Source: Mesobacillus maritimus
GTDB lineage: Bacteria > Bacillota > Bacilli > Bacillales > Cytobacillaceae
Length of the DNA: 64,000 bases
Direction of reading: 5' to 3'
Assembly: GCF_023715205.1 (NCBI RefSeq)
Contig: NZ_JAMBNR010000008.1
Span: forward strand, 124,001-188,000
The translations under genes and the position numbers were made by a program. The notes below the pieces were generated by a model. The model did not search any database, was not told the DNA's origin, and saw only the letters and a list, made by a program, of their open reading frames with translations. Below are positions 1 to 7,706 of this stretch, piece after piece; the first letter of the stretch is position 1; the number at the start of each line of letters is the position of its first letter.

Positions 1-702
1 ATTAATTTCTGCAACGGACCGTCCTTGATGATATAAATGTTTTACTTCACCAGTAATATTTTCTAGATAGTCCAGCTTTTGCCGCAATAAAGCTTTGCCG
101 TTTTCATGATAGCCGGAATGACAGCAATACATCGGACCAAAATCGTAATCTAGCAAGGTTCGAATTGATTCCATTGTCACCGGGGTAGACTCACTGGCCA
201 TTATTACTTTCGTTCTTGGCGAGACAAATAAATCTCCAGAAAACATGCGCCCTGTTTTTTTATTAAATAAGGCAACATGGTCTTCGGCATGTCCTGGAGT
301 ATAAATTACCTCCCACTCTTCTGTACGCGATTGAATTTTGTTCGCTAATGGACTAGCCCTGAATTCACGTCTAATCCCCCATGTCTTTTGCCGATATTTT
401 GGATAATTACAAGGTTCGGCACATAAGTGAACGCCTTTTTCATGGACAAAAATAGGCACCTCATGATTTTCCTGAATCCATGCAGCTGTCCCTGAATGAT
501 CCTCATGGCTATGAGTTAAGGTCACAAGGTCAAAAGAGTGTTCCTTATAGAAAAGGATAATTTCTGATTCAATACATTGAGGACCAGTATCAATAATCAT
601 GCCATCTACTAAAAAGAGATATACTGTTCCGGCTTTTTGACCAATTTTGACGACGTCACCTTTAAAACAAATAACCTCTTCCTTTACATTAATTTGAGGC
701 AT
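1..702 (-). CDS. MBL-fold metallo-hydrolase (C-terminus cut by window edge)
   Basis: The frame is open for 234 codons from the ATG at 702 to the window edge. It carries the metallo-beta-lactamase metal motif THSHEDHSG (HxHxDH), then PGHAEDHVAL and a GDLFV motif supplying later zinc ligands. It is probably a hydrolase of the glyoxalase-II/lactonase type, cytoplasmic because no signal peptide is seen; the substrate is unknown. It lies 56 bp downstream of the MarR gene on the same strand and may share its transcript. The missing C-terminus hides any extra domain. Confidence 0.85.
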   Translation of the reverse strand, partial: MPQINVKEEVICFKGDVVKIGQKAGTVYLFLVDGMIIDTGPQCIESEIILFYKEHSFDLVTLTHSHEDHSGTAAWIQENHEVPIFVHEKGVHLCAEPCNYPKYRQKTWGIRREFRASPLANKIQSRTEEWEVIYTPGHAEDHVALFNKKTGRMFSGDLFVSPRTKVIMASESTPVTMESIRTLLDYDFGPMYCCHSGYHENGKALLRQKLDYLENITGEVKHLYHQGRSVAEIN

Positions 703-758
703 ATTGCTTGCTTCCTCTCCTTTCTGATACTAGTTTAGGACGAATATCATCATCAAAC

Positions 759-1190
759 CTACATCCGCACTTTTTTCTTAATACCAATTTCAAAAAGCAT
801 TTCTCTAAAACACTGAACCTTGTCAGCGTCAAATTGTGACATCACTTCATCATTCATTTCATTCATTTTTTTAATTAATGGGGCCTCTAAAGACCTGCCT
901 TTTTCAGTTAAAAACACTCGTTTATTGCGGCGATCTTTTTGGTCAATTCGTCGCTGAATTAATCCATTCTGTTCTAATCGATCAATCACTCCTGTAATCG
1001 TAGCACTATCGATTAGTAGTCGGTTCGCTAACACAAAGCCGTATTCGCCATCCCTTTCCCAAAGCAATCGCAGAAGAGCGAATTGAACGGGTGTCACTCC
1101 ATATGGAGCTAACTTTGCCTTGCTGATTTGCTTAACATGTTGCAATGCTTTTCCAAGAAGAAAATGAATACAAAGATCTGTCTCTTCCAT
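759..1190 (-). CDS. MarR family transcriptional regulator
   Basis: A 143-residue protein with the MarR winged-helix layout: N-terminal helices for dimerisation, the stretch TPVQFALLRLLWE, a recognition region LLIDSATITGVIDRLEQNG and a basic wing RIDQKDRRNKRVFLTEKG. The length is normal for the family. MarR proteins are dimeric, often ligand-responsive repressors. It sits directly upstream of the MBL hydrolase gene, its likeliest target together with itself. An AGAATA-N11-TATTCT inverted repeat 37 bp upstream of the start could be its operator (inference). Confidence 0.9.
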   Translation of the reverse strand: MEETDLCIHFLLGKALQHVKQISKAKLAPYGVTPVQFALLRLLWERDGEYGFVLANRLLIDSATITGVIDRLEQNGLIQRRIDQKDRRNKRVFLTEKGRSLEAPLIKKMNEMNDEVMSQFDADKVQCFREMLFEIGIKKKVRM

Positions 1191-1226
1191 TCGAATCCTC
1201 CTGTTTAAAGAATTTTCTGATTAATA

Positions 1227-1249
1227 AGAATATAGCACAGAGTTATTCT
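1227..1249. promoter_or_regulatory. Possible MarR operator
   Basis: An inverted repeat AGAATA-N11-TATTCT lies about 37 bp upstream of the MarR start codon. MarR regulators usually bind such imperfect palindromes in their own promoters. Six-base arms in AT-rich DNA are weak evidence. Confidence 0.25.
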
Positions 1250-1315
1250 CTTGTATACTAATAATTTGCCTGCTAGGAAACTAACTTAGAAGTAATTTTT
1301 TTTAGTAATTAAAAA

Positions 1316-1343
1316 GAGACAACTTAATATGAAAAGTTGTCTC
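1316..1343 (-). terminator. Rho-independent terminator of the DUF4395 gene
   Basis: GAGACAACTT and AAGTTGTCTC form a perfect 10-bp stem, followed on the minus strand by CTTTTTAATT. It lies 6 bp past the DUF4395 stop codon and separates that gene from marR. Confidence 0.85.
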
Positions 1344-1349
1344 CACCCA

Positions 1350-1772
1350 TTATGCGGTTCTTCGATATTTATATTGTTTCCATTGAAAAAGAATAAAGCA
1401 GCCAATGCAAAAACCAAGAATGGCGATAAAAGCTGCGATGGCAACCATTCCGGTAAACACATAACCAATGACTGTCCAATTCATTAAAAAGCTAACATAG
1501 CCGATGCCAAGACAGGTGACAGCAATTTTCTGGTTAAATTGTTGTTGTTCCCAATCCTCCGGAATGTACGATTTCAATTCTTTGCGGAGAAAGTGCTTAG
1601 CTATTTCCATTATGGGATTATATCCGAAAAAAAGCCCCAATAGTCCAGCAATAAAAGGTATTAATAAAATCCACGCTTGTCCTGTTGCCCAAGTCAGTAA
1701 AACACTAATGACAATTACAGTTTGATTGGTCTTCACAAGTGGACGCGGAATCGAACGAAGTGTATCATTCAT
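1350..1772 (-). CDS. DUF4395 family membrane protein
   Basis: A 140-residue protein with four hydrophobic segments at about residues 18-33, 34-48, 83-102 and 106-128. The start SIPRPLVKTNQTVIV and the paired-helix layout match DUF4395, an uncharacterised family of small integral membrane proteins. The central loop RKELKSYIPEDWEQQQFNQ is charged. It is monocistronic, with its own terminator. No enzymatic function can be given. Confidence 0.75.
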   Translation of the reverse strand: MNDTLRSIPRPLVKTNQTVIVISVLLTWATGQAWILLIPFIAGLLGLFFGYNPIMEIAKHFLRKELKSYIPEDWEQQQFNQKIAVTCLGIGYVSFLMNWTVIGYVFTGMVAIAAFIAILGFCIGCFILFQWKQYKYRRTA

Positions 1773-2058
1773 TTTTAATTCCGACCTTTCCTATAAGTTT
1801 TGTATAATTATATTTTATTCATTACGATGCATTTTGTACAGTAGTTTGTTTTGAGAAAATATCTATTATCAAACATGAATTGCCTTGGTTATGTTAGAAT
1901 ACAAAAAGTATTCACTCTCTTTAATCACCCGGGTAAAAAGTAAATTTAGTAGAAACGAATATACTAGTATTTTTCACTGGTCTATAGTTCTAATAAAATT
2001 TCTAAGGATACATAAAGTCATTACCATTGTACGCACTAGTTTGATTAGGAGGAGAACG

Positions 2059-2490
2059 ATGTTAAAAACGAAAGCTTTAACGAACAGAGATTATGAATTG
2101 ATTAAATCAGCAGAACAAGTGATTGAAAAAAATTATCGGTATGGACGTCATCATATTGGTGCAGCAGTTAGAACGAAATCTGGTACAATTTTTTCAGCGG
2201 TCCACGTAGAAGCAAACGTTGGGAGAATTACCGTATGTGGTGAGGCAATGGCGATTGGGAAGGCCATCTCTGAGGGAGATCACGAATTTGAAACGATAGT
2301 CGCTGTTGCACATCCCCATCCGCATGAAGAGATTGAGAAATGTTGGGTTGTCGCACCTTGCGGGATGTGCCGTGAACTGATTAGTGATTATGGAAAGGAT
2401 ACAAACATTATTCTTTCTTATCACAGTGAACTCGTAAAGTGTAATATCCTAGAATTGTTGCCAGAAAAATATACTAGCGATATAGACTAG
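2059..2490 (+). CDS. Cytidine deaminase-like (blasticidin S deaminase-type) protein
   Basis: A 143-residue zinc deaminase of the CDA fold. The zinc and catalytic motifs are CGEAMAIG (Cys plus catalytic Glu) and PCGMCREL (two Cys), and HHIGAAVRTKSG matches the substrate-binding strand. These enzymes hydrolyse cytidine or related aminopyrimidines. I chose the ATG at 2059 because AGGAGGAG lies just upstream; the frame is open to 1885 but that extension has no RBS and does not resemble the family. Housekeeping Cdd and blasticidin-type deaminase are both possible, and the HPHPHEEIEKCWVVAPCG region fits the second better. Confidence 0.8.
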   Translation: MLKTKALTNRDYELIKSAEQVIEKNYRYGRHHIGAAVRTKSGTIFSAVHVEANVGRITVCGEAMAIGKAISEGDHEFETIVAVAHPHPHEEIEKCWVVAPCGMCRELISDYGKDTNIILSYHSELVKCNILELLPEKYTSDID

Positions 2491-2524
2491 TCTATTTATC
2501 TATTGTGATCCATCCATAGAGAAA

Positions 2525-2553
2525 AGCGCTTAGATTTCCTAAATCAAAGCGCT
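2525..2553 (+). terminator. Probable terminator after the deaminase gene
   Basis: AGCGCTTAGATTT pairs with AAATCAAAGCGCT with one mismatch, 35 bp after the deaminase stop. The U-tract is weak on the plus strand (CCTACTTATTCTT). Confidence 0.55.
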
Positions 2554-2663
2554 CCTACTTATTCTTAAAGGGAAACTTCATTCAGTGGAGGAGTTAAAAC
2601 GGGAGAATACTATCTCTTTAACAGACTAGAAAATAGCTGAACCTTTACCATATCTTTATCTTT

Positions 2664-3263
2664 TTATACCGCATCATAATCATCATCACTAGTTATCCAC
2701 TTTGTTACTTCTTGTACAGTCTTCCGTTTCCCACCAGGCAAGTGTCTCTTCGGGTAGCCGAAATATAGGAATCCCAACACTTCTCCTTTTTCTGATAAAC
2801 CAAATAGCTTTTTCATAAGCGGATGATAAGTTGGCTTTCCTGTACGCCAATATCCAGCTACCCCTAAAGCATGGGCAGCTAACAGCATATTTTGAATCGC
2901 TGCATACACAGCACCGTACTCTTCCTGGATAATTACCCTATCGGAAGGAACATTCGGTTCAACAGCAACGGCTACAATCACTGGCGCTCGAAAAGGCTTG
3001 TCGAGGATCTTTTGAAGTTTTTTTTGGTTACTGTCACTTTTGGGATCATCCATTTCTAATTCAGCGATTTCCGCAAGAACTTTCCCCAAACGCGTTCGCC
3101 CCTCTCCCATTAAAACAAAAAACCTCCAAGGTTCTGTTCTAAAATGGCTCGGAGCCCAAGTTCCTGCTCTTAAAACTTTTTCAATCACCTCATTTGAAAC
3201 ATCTTGTTCTGTAACGAGCCCATTGCTCCTCCTAGTTTGAATGGCCTCAAACACTTCCACCAC
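2664..3263 (-). CDS. Nitroreductase family protein
   Basis: About 199 residues of the FMN-dependent nitroreductase fold: the N-terminal IQTRRS phosphate-binding motif, WAPSHFRTEPWRFFVL in the dimer/FMN region, and a C-terminal VLGFLYFGYPK segment. It resembles the YdjA type. The frame stays open to 3437, but AGGAGG at 3270-3275 lies 6 nt before GTG 3263 and 9 nt before GTG 3260, so one of these two is the start. The family reduces nitroaromatics, quinones or enoyl compounds with NAD(P)H; the substrate here is unknown. It stands alone as a transcription unit. Confidence 0.85.
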   Translation of the reverse strand: MVEVFEAIQTRRSNGLVTEQDVSNEVIEKVLRAGTWAPSHFRTEPWRFFVLMGEGRTRLGKVLAEIAELEMDDPKSDSNQKKLQKILDKPFRAPVIVAVAVEPNVPSDRVIIQEEYGAVYAAIQNMLLAAHALGVAGYWRTGKPTYHPLMKKLFGLSEKGEVLGFLYFGYPKRHLPGGKRKTVQEVTKWITSDDDYDAV

Positions 3264-3461
3264 CAAATCCCTCCTAGTGTAGAAAGGTGCATTACAAATA
3301 ATGAATGTTATTATATTGTAGTATTCATTGACTTGTATTATGTCTGGAAAGGGTTGAGAAGGTTTCTTCCTTATTAAACCACGTGTGTTGTTTACCATTT
3401 TGAAGGAGAAATCGATTCTGTTCATTTGGTACTTCAATCAGAAATCCCCCTAGAAAAATCC

Positions 3462-4250
3462 CTAATTCAATCTTCTAGATTTATCGTCACTTTTGTTTGC
3501 TATAGGTTCATTCGAATGAGTACATTTCGAGTGAAAAGGACACTGTTTGCACTCCTTTGATGAGCTTGGAGGCGAATATCGGTCAGGCTTCTGGACACTT
3601 TCCTTCAAATAGGTTAAATACAATATACCTCGTTGGACTTCCTCCTCAGAAGGTGTAAACGTATACCTTTTTCCTTCTAATAAATTAATAACTTCTACCT
3701 GTTCCGGTATTTTTCTAAACGCTTTCTTTGCAAATACAACCATTAAGTAATGATAAAGTTCAACCATTTCTCTATCTGCTTCTACAAGAAATTTTTTGAT
3801 TTTAAAAGAATAAGTGGACCACTCTACTACCTCAAAGGTAAGGGAAACTTGACTCTCTAATTCATCTATATAAGCGTCCAGTTTCTTAAATAAAAATAAG
3901 GGGAGAGTTGTTTCTTCCTTTGATTCTAAAAAACGAAGTAGATGGTCAGTAATCTTTGCTACAACAGTATAATATTGAATTGGATTATCGAATAACATGG
4001 GATTGATTTTCTGCCAATAACGATCAATTAATTTTAATACATTCAATTTCTTTTGTTCCGATAGCGGGAGTTGATAATATTCTTGAACAATCTGATTGAT
4101 GATCAACTGAACAATTTGGCGCCACTTTAGCTCACTAGAATGGTCCGACAATATATGTTGATAATAAAATTTATACGGACATCTTAAAAAAGCTTCTAAA
4201 TGATAATCGGTAATCGCCTTCACAGATACCTGAGGGTGATATTCTTTCAT
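3462..4250 (-). CDS. PD-(D/E)XK (AddB/Cas4-like) fold protein with Fe-S-type cysteines
   Basis: A 262-residue protein. Near the N-terminus is FLRCPYKFYYQH (Cys24), the signature that opens AddB/Cas4-like nuclease domains. The C-terminus has CKQCPFHSKC (Cys234, 237, 243), giving the four-cysteine set that binds a 4Fe-4S cluster in those families. I cannot find the usual catalytic D...ExK core in the middle region (SLTFEVVEWSTYSFKIKKF), so it may be nuclease-dead. The start at 4250 is preferred because GAGG lies 9 nt upstream. It is the last gene of the Fur-box unit, about 75 bp after the DUF2325 gene. The fold is inferred from motifs only. Confidence 0.6.
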   Translation of the reverse strand: MKEYHPQVSVKAITDYHLEAFLRCPYKFYYQHILSDHSSELKWRQIVQLIINQIVQEYYQLPLSEQKKLNVLKLIDRYWQKINPMLFDNPIQYYTVVAKITDHLLRFLESKEETTLPLFLFKKLDAYIDELESQVSLTFEVVEWSTYSFKIKKFLVEADREMVELYHYLMVVFAKKAFRKIPEQVEVINLLEGKRYTFTPSEEEVQRGILYLTYLKESVQKPDRYSPPSSSKECKQCPFHSKCTHSNEPIANKSDDKSRRLN

Positions 4251-4325
4251 GCAACTCATCCTCTCTTTGTTCATTCCACTATAATACATTGAGAAACATT
4301 CTCATTTTTGTATAAAAAAAACAGA

Positions 4326-4607
4326 TTAAACTACATCTTTTAATACTTTGGCGATTGAACACCAAGAACGCTTTGCAAAGTAAATAGGGATTGATTGACT
4401 TTTTGCCCGCTTTTTTATCACGGATGTAAGATTATGGTTAACATAGTCAGTTAACACAAGAATACAATTGACCTTTTCAGGAATCTCAATATTAACCATT
4501 TTTGCTTTTCTCCCATTGACATGTAGGATTTCATCAAAACCAACCGATGTTAATTTGTCTGGTATGATACCTAAATGATCGGCACCGACAATAAGCAAGG
4601 AATTCAC
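4326..4607 (-). CDS. DUF2325 domain protein
   Basis: A 93-residue protein matching DUF2325: an N-terminal beta strand SLLIVGADHLG, then VNGRKAKM, CILVLTDYVNHNLT and IPIYFAKRS. The fold looks like a small Rossmann-like sensor domain; the function is unknown. It starts with GTG, which overlaps the TGA of the upstream zinc-ribbon gene (GTGA), so the two are translationally coupled. Two Fur boxes lie upstream of the pair, pointing to iron-dependent expression (inference). Confidence 0.8.
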   Translation of the reverse strand: MNSLLIVGADHLGIIPDKLTSVGFDEILHVNGRKAKMVNIEIPEKVNCILVLTDYVNHNLTSVIKKRAKSQSIPIYFAKRSWCSIAKVLKDVV

Positions 4608-4726
4608 GATTTTTCCCTCCTATGAATGATTTCAATCTCATGTAGCCCACAACAAGGGCAAACCTCCATATCCACCAGCAGCTCATCCTTCATATAACCA
4701 CACAACTCACAATGCTTCTTATTAAT
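4604..4726 (-). CDS. 40-residue rubredoxin-like zinc-ribbon protein, probable ATT start
   Basis: A short frame with two CxxC knuckles, CELCGYM and CPCCGLH, spaced 13 residues apart, like a rubredoxin or zinc ribbon. GGAGG sits 8 nt before an ATT codon at 4724-4726. Upstream to the in-frame stop at 4780 there is no ATG, GTG or TTG, so ATT is the most plausible initiator. The stop codon overlaps the GTG of the DUF2325 gene. The cysteine pattern and coupling support a real gene. It could bind zinc or iron; the role is unknown. Confidence 0.65.
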   Translation of the reverse strand: MNKKHCELCGYMKDELLVDMEVCPCCGLHEIEIIHRREKS

Positions 4727-4791
4727 CGTTGTAGCCTCCTCTGATTTATGTAAGTTTATAATTTTAGAACTCGTTATTTAGTCCTTTTAAT

Positions 4792-4806
4792 TGATAATGA
4801 TTATCA
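4792..4806. promoter_or_regulatory. Fur box (perfect 7-1-7)
   Basis: TGATAAT-G-ATTATCA is a perfect 15-bp palindrome identical to the core Bacillus Fur/PerR/Zur-type box, with the base composition typical of Fur. It lies in the divergent region between the zinc-ribbon unit and the small plus-strand gene. Confidence 0.85.
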
Positions 4807-4820
4807 ATTATTATTCTAAA

Positions 4821-4835
4821 TGAAAATGATTATCA
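4821..4835. promoter_or_regulatory. Second Fur box (one mismatch)
   Basis: TGAAAAT-G-ATTATCA differs from the 7-1-7 palindrome at one base and lies 29 bp centre-to-centre from the first box. Tandem boxes are usual at tightly iron-regulated promoters. It ends directly before the ATG at 4836. Confidence 0.75.
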
Positions 4836-5045
4836 ATGTCAATAAATTTTTTCATTAGTCTGATAAAATCCGAAAAAACTACTTACAAATTAGGAACCAT
4901 TTTTTTTGGTATACTATTTTATTTTCACTATTCTCACTTTTTTTCGGAAATCCCCCTTTATTTTCATCTTATAAGTTCTATTATCATAATGTCTTTTTCT
5001 ATTTACGAAACAAGCAAATTACAGCCAGAAGAGCTCGAGCAATAA
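4836..5045 (+). CDS. Small two-helix membrane protein of unknown function
   Basis: A 69-residue frame with two hydrophobic segments (TIFFGILFYFHYSHFF and LYFHLISSIIIMSFSIY) and a charged tail KLQPEELEQ. The ATG directly abuts the second Fur box and has no ribosome binding site, so the true start or transcript start may lie further in. It is divergent from the iron-box unit. I do not recognise a family, but the tail and the open frame look protein-like. Confidence 0.45.
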   Translation: MSINFFISLIKSEKTTYKLGTIFFGILFYFHYSHFFSEIPLYFHLISSIIIMSFSIYETSKLQPEELEQ

Positions 5046-5146
5046 ATTCGGTAAACAACCTAGTAATGAATTTAGGACTCTCAAAAAGCGATTTTCATAG
5101 CTAATTTAACTGGCGCCCGATAATATGAAAAAAAGGGGGGATGTTT

Positions 5147-5906
5147 GTGAACATTGCTAAATTTGAACAGTCTATTCAACAACTTTTTGATAGAGAATCA
5201 TTAGAAGAGTTTAGAGATGACTTTGGGTTTACTAATCAAACCATTTCAACTATTGGTTATTCTACTAATTTGTCAATAAGAAGTAATTGAAAAAGCGGCA
5301 AAAAAAGAGGTGGATTTGATCCTTACGCATCACGACGCATGGGATTTTATTTATCGATTTAAAGAAGCTTGGGAAAAGAAGTTAAAAGAAGAAAACATTA
5401 GTCATTTTTGGGTTCACGGACCATTGGATTATGTTGATTTTGGGTTCTTCGACTTCTCTCATGAATGAATGAATTAAGTATCCATAAAATTCTCCGCTAC
5501 TCTCATTATGATCAAGATTAGGATTATCCAGCTATTGGAGTCTTTGCTAAGCCATTAGATTTTGATGTGCTCGTAGGCAAAATGAGAACGAGATTAGCGG
5601 AGCCTGTTCGAGCATGGAAGAATAACAACATTCGAGTGAAAAAAGTGAGGTTTAACGGGAGTGCGGCATTCTACAAACCATTTAAGGTATGCATTTGACC
5701 AAGGGTGCGATACCTACATAACTGGAGAGGCAAGTTTATACACCATTCAATATGCTCATTTTATTGGATTAAACCTTCTAGTTGGAAGTCACAATTTTAC
5801 TGAAATATTTGGTGTAGAGAAGCTTGCTAGAAAAATCTTGGAAATAAACGATGGGATAAAAATCATCCAATTGAATGAAAATCATTTTGAGCTTAACCAC
5901 CGATAA
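5147..5906 (+). pseudogene. Nif3-like dinuclear metal-centre protein, frameshifted pseudogene
   Basis: The translated pieces together reproduce a Nif3-like (GTP cyclohydrolase I type 2-like) protein: LILTHHDAWDF is the metal-binding His region and YITGEASLYTIQYA and VGSHNFTEIFG are the C-terminal part. The gene is broken by an extra base near 5279, a frameshift near 5440-5475, a TAG near 5515 and another shift near 5660. The start is GTG 5147 after AAGGGGGG. At least four lesions mean it cannot make a full protein. The final piece from 5661 still keeps an 81-codon open frame. Confidence 0.85.
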
Positions 5907-5912
5907 TAGGCA

Positions 5913-5938
5913 GAAGAAGCAGTCGTTCCTACTTCTTC
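5913..5938 (+). terminator. Hairpin after the Nif3-like pseudogene
   Basis: GAAGAAGCAG pairs with CTACTTCTTC with one mismatch just past the pseudogene stop. There is no clear U-tract, so it may be a relic terminator. Confidence 0.35.
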
Positions 5939-5941
5939 TCA

Positions 5942-6223
5942 TCACATGTCGTAAACTTTTGACGCGAAATCGATAAAATCCATAAACGCTGAAATGTTAC
6001 ATTTCATTGCCTCTATACTTGCCAATTCTTTTGAATTAAACTTATTCCACAACCCTGATGAAGGCGAACAAAAATCAGGCAAACCCGCTTCTGTTGACAT
6101 CCCTGCTCCTGTGAAAACCACAGGATATTGGGACTCATTAAAACAACACTCGGAATTCATGAATTTTAGGCTCATTCATAAACCATTCACCTTCCCAATT
6201 AATTCTTTAGCTGAGCGGAGCAT
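5942..6223 (-). pseudogene. Truncated sirtuin (Sir2-type deacylase) remnant
   Basis: The frame from about 6175 begins a sirtuin: YPVVFTGAGMSTEAGLPDF is the NAD-binding GAGxS...DF motif, followed by SGLWNKFN and LASIEAM. It stops after about 70 of the usual ~240 residues. The conserved Arg of the DFR motif is Cys. A stop separates it from a plausible upstream start at 6223 (MLRSAKELIG). The zinc module and the rest of the Rossmann fold are absent. It is convergent with the Nif3-like pseudogene, marking a local decay zone. Confidence 0.8.
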
Positions 6224-6302
6224 GTTGTCAAGTTAATAATCAGACAGTACATCACTTTACATAATATTATTATAGTTATATACGTAAGATTAAAATAAAA
6301 AA

Positions 6303-6322
6303 GAACCCTCATGAGAGCGTTC
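6303..6322 (-). terminator. Terminator of the DUF2161 gene
   Basis: GAACGCTC-TCAT-GAGGGTTC on the minus strand forms a hairpin followed by TTTTTTATTTTAA, 32 bp past the stop codon. Confidence 0.8.
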
Positions 6323-6353
6323 GCCTATAGTTTAAGAAGGATTCCCATGTATC

Positions 6354-7064
6354 TTAGCTGTCCTTCTTTATTTGTTGCAAAAAATACTCCACTAGTTCAG
6401 GATATTTTATTAACTCTTCTTTTCCCAGTTCACTAAGAATATAAGTCCCTCGTTTAACCCGTACATACCAACCATAGAAGTTTTTTGTTAAAATGGAGGA
6501 AGTTTTTTTCCCCGTCCCCAAATCCACTAATGCTTTAGGAGACAACGAGCCAAATTGATCAAGATATGTAGCAATCTGAATACAGTTCTCTTTATAAGCG
6601 GTCATAATTTTTGTCCGACTGCTACCGCCGACATTATAGTCAGCACTCCGCCCTTCTATTTCCTTCAGCAATACTTCCCGCTTACTGGTGTTTCGACTTT
6701 TACTTAAATTACGATTAAAGGGTGTTGGGTGAAAAAGCACTTCTGCTTTTGAACTTTTGCCAGGAAAAGAGACCAAAATCAATCCTAGTTCCAGTCTTCG
6801 AACTAAATGACATTTATCCTGCCATTGTCTCGAGTTCAAACGATGTTTAGGCCTTGGAATCGCAATATAAACTTGATCGGAAAGTTTTTGTCGCTTTGTC
6901 GCTTGTATTAATAAGTCTACACTCAATGTTCGCTTCAACTCAATGATGACTAGTTCGTTACCTTTAACAGCGGCAATATCACAATCCTTCACTTCCCCAT
7001 ATACTTCATAGCCCTCGCGAGTAAAATACTTGTGAATTGGCTTATATAAATCTACTTCTTGCAT
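6354..7064 (-). CDS. DUF2161 family putative PD-(D/E)XK phosphodiesterase
   Basis: A 236-residue protein matching DUF2161. The N-terminal half carries the PD-(D/E)XK signature CDIAAVKGNELVIIELKR (Asp then ExK). The C-terminal part (about residues 150-235) looks like a winged-helix module: TAYKENCIQIATYLDQFG, then KALVDLGTGKKTSSIL. This suggests a nuclease or phosphodiesterase with a DNA-binding tail. Substrate and role are not established. No partner methyltransferase is nearby, so it is not an evident restriction system. The ribosome binding site is weak. Confidence 0.75.
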   Translation of the reverse strand: MQEVDLYKPIHKYFTREGYEVYGEVKDCDIAAVKGNELVIIELKRTLSVDLLIQATKRQKLSDQVYIAIPRPKHRLNSRQWQDKCHLVRRLELGLILVSFPGKSSKAEVLFHPTPFNRNLSKSRNTSKREVLLKEIEGRSADYNVGGSSRTKIMTAYKENCIQIATYLDQFGSLSPKALVDLGTGKKTSSILTKNFYGWYVRVKRGTYILSELGKEELIKYPELVEYFLQQIKKDS

Positions 7065-7102
7065 TTTCTTTTGGTCCTGAATAGGTCATCCCCACTTTAT
7101 GT

Positions 7103-7396
7103 TCAAACTTGCTTTTCTATCTTTTCTTGTTGAACAGCTATATTTTTCTCCGGAACTCGTTTCATAAAGATGGGATAGATGCCTCCAATAAAAAAGAGAA
7201 GCCCCACAACAAAAGAGATTGCAATCCAAAAAGTGATTCCAAAACCAACAGTCTGGTAACCACCACCGTAATAATTAACATCAGGACTATTGATGTACGC
7301 TGTCATGATTGCAGCGGTTAGATGTTTTGCTGCATATAAGAAAGCTGAAATACAAATAAAAAAACAGCCGATTGCTGTTAATTCTCTTTTTATCAC
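7103..7396 (-). CDS. Small three-helix membrane protein, unknown
   Basis: A 97-residue protein with hydrophobic stretches at about residues 8-32, 52-68 and 62-78, a Gly/Tyr-rich loop VNYYGGGYQTV and a charged tail EKNIAVQQEKIEKQV. GGGAGG precedes the ATG. It lies 38 bp upstream of the DUF2161 gene on the same strand and may be co-transcribed with it. I do not recognise the family. Confidence 0.6.
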   Translation of the reverse strand: MIKRELTAIGCFFICISAFLYAAKHLTAAIMTAYINSPDVNYYGGGYQTVGFGITFWIAISFVVGLLFFIGGIYPIFMKRVPEKNIAVQQEKIEKQV

Positions 7397-7706
7397 TATA
7401 ATTTCCTCCCGTTATGTACTTTTTTCCATTTTAATAGTAACACTACTGCTTAAAACCTTACAACCTTCAATTAATTAAAGGAATTTACGCTATGATAGCA
7501 GTTAGATAGCACATAGATAATCGACACTATCTACTTTCTATCATCTGCTTTTAGCATCATTCGTGTAAAAAAAACAGCATATATCTAATCATACCTACTT
7601 CCGCCAATTTATGATAAAAGAAAAATCTACTCTCCCTCCAAATCATTGCTATAATCCAACAAAAAGTGCACACACTATCCCTATCTTTAACTAGATGGAG
7701 GAGAAT

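Noticed and set aside
1286-1468. 60-codon minus frame inside the DUF4395 gene region
   Set aside because: Other frame of the DUF4395 gene and its terminator, with no ribosome binding site.
1885-2058. N-terminal extension of the cytidine deaminase
   Set aside because: Open frame only; the strong AGGAGGAG and the family's usual length place the start at 2059.
5994-6236. 80-codon plus frame
   Set aside because: Antisense of the sirtuin remnant, whose GAGMSTE motif shows the true strand.
7503-7533. TAGATAG...CTATCTA inverted repeat before the CDF gene
   Set aside because: Seven-base arms with a 17-nt gap in AT-rich DNA; not enough to call an operator.
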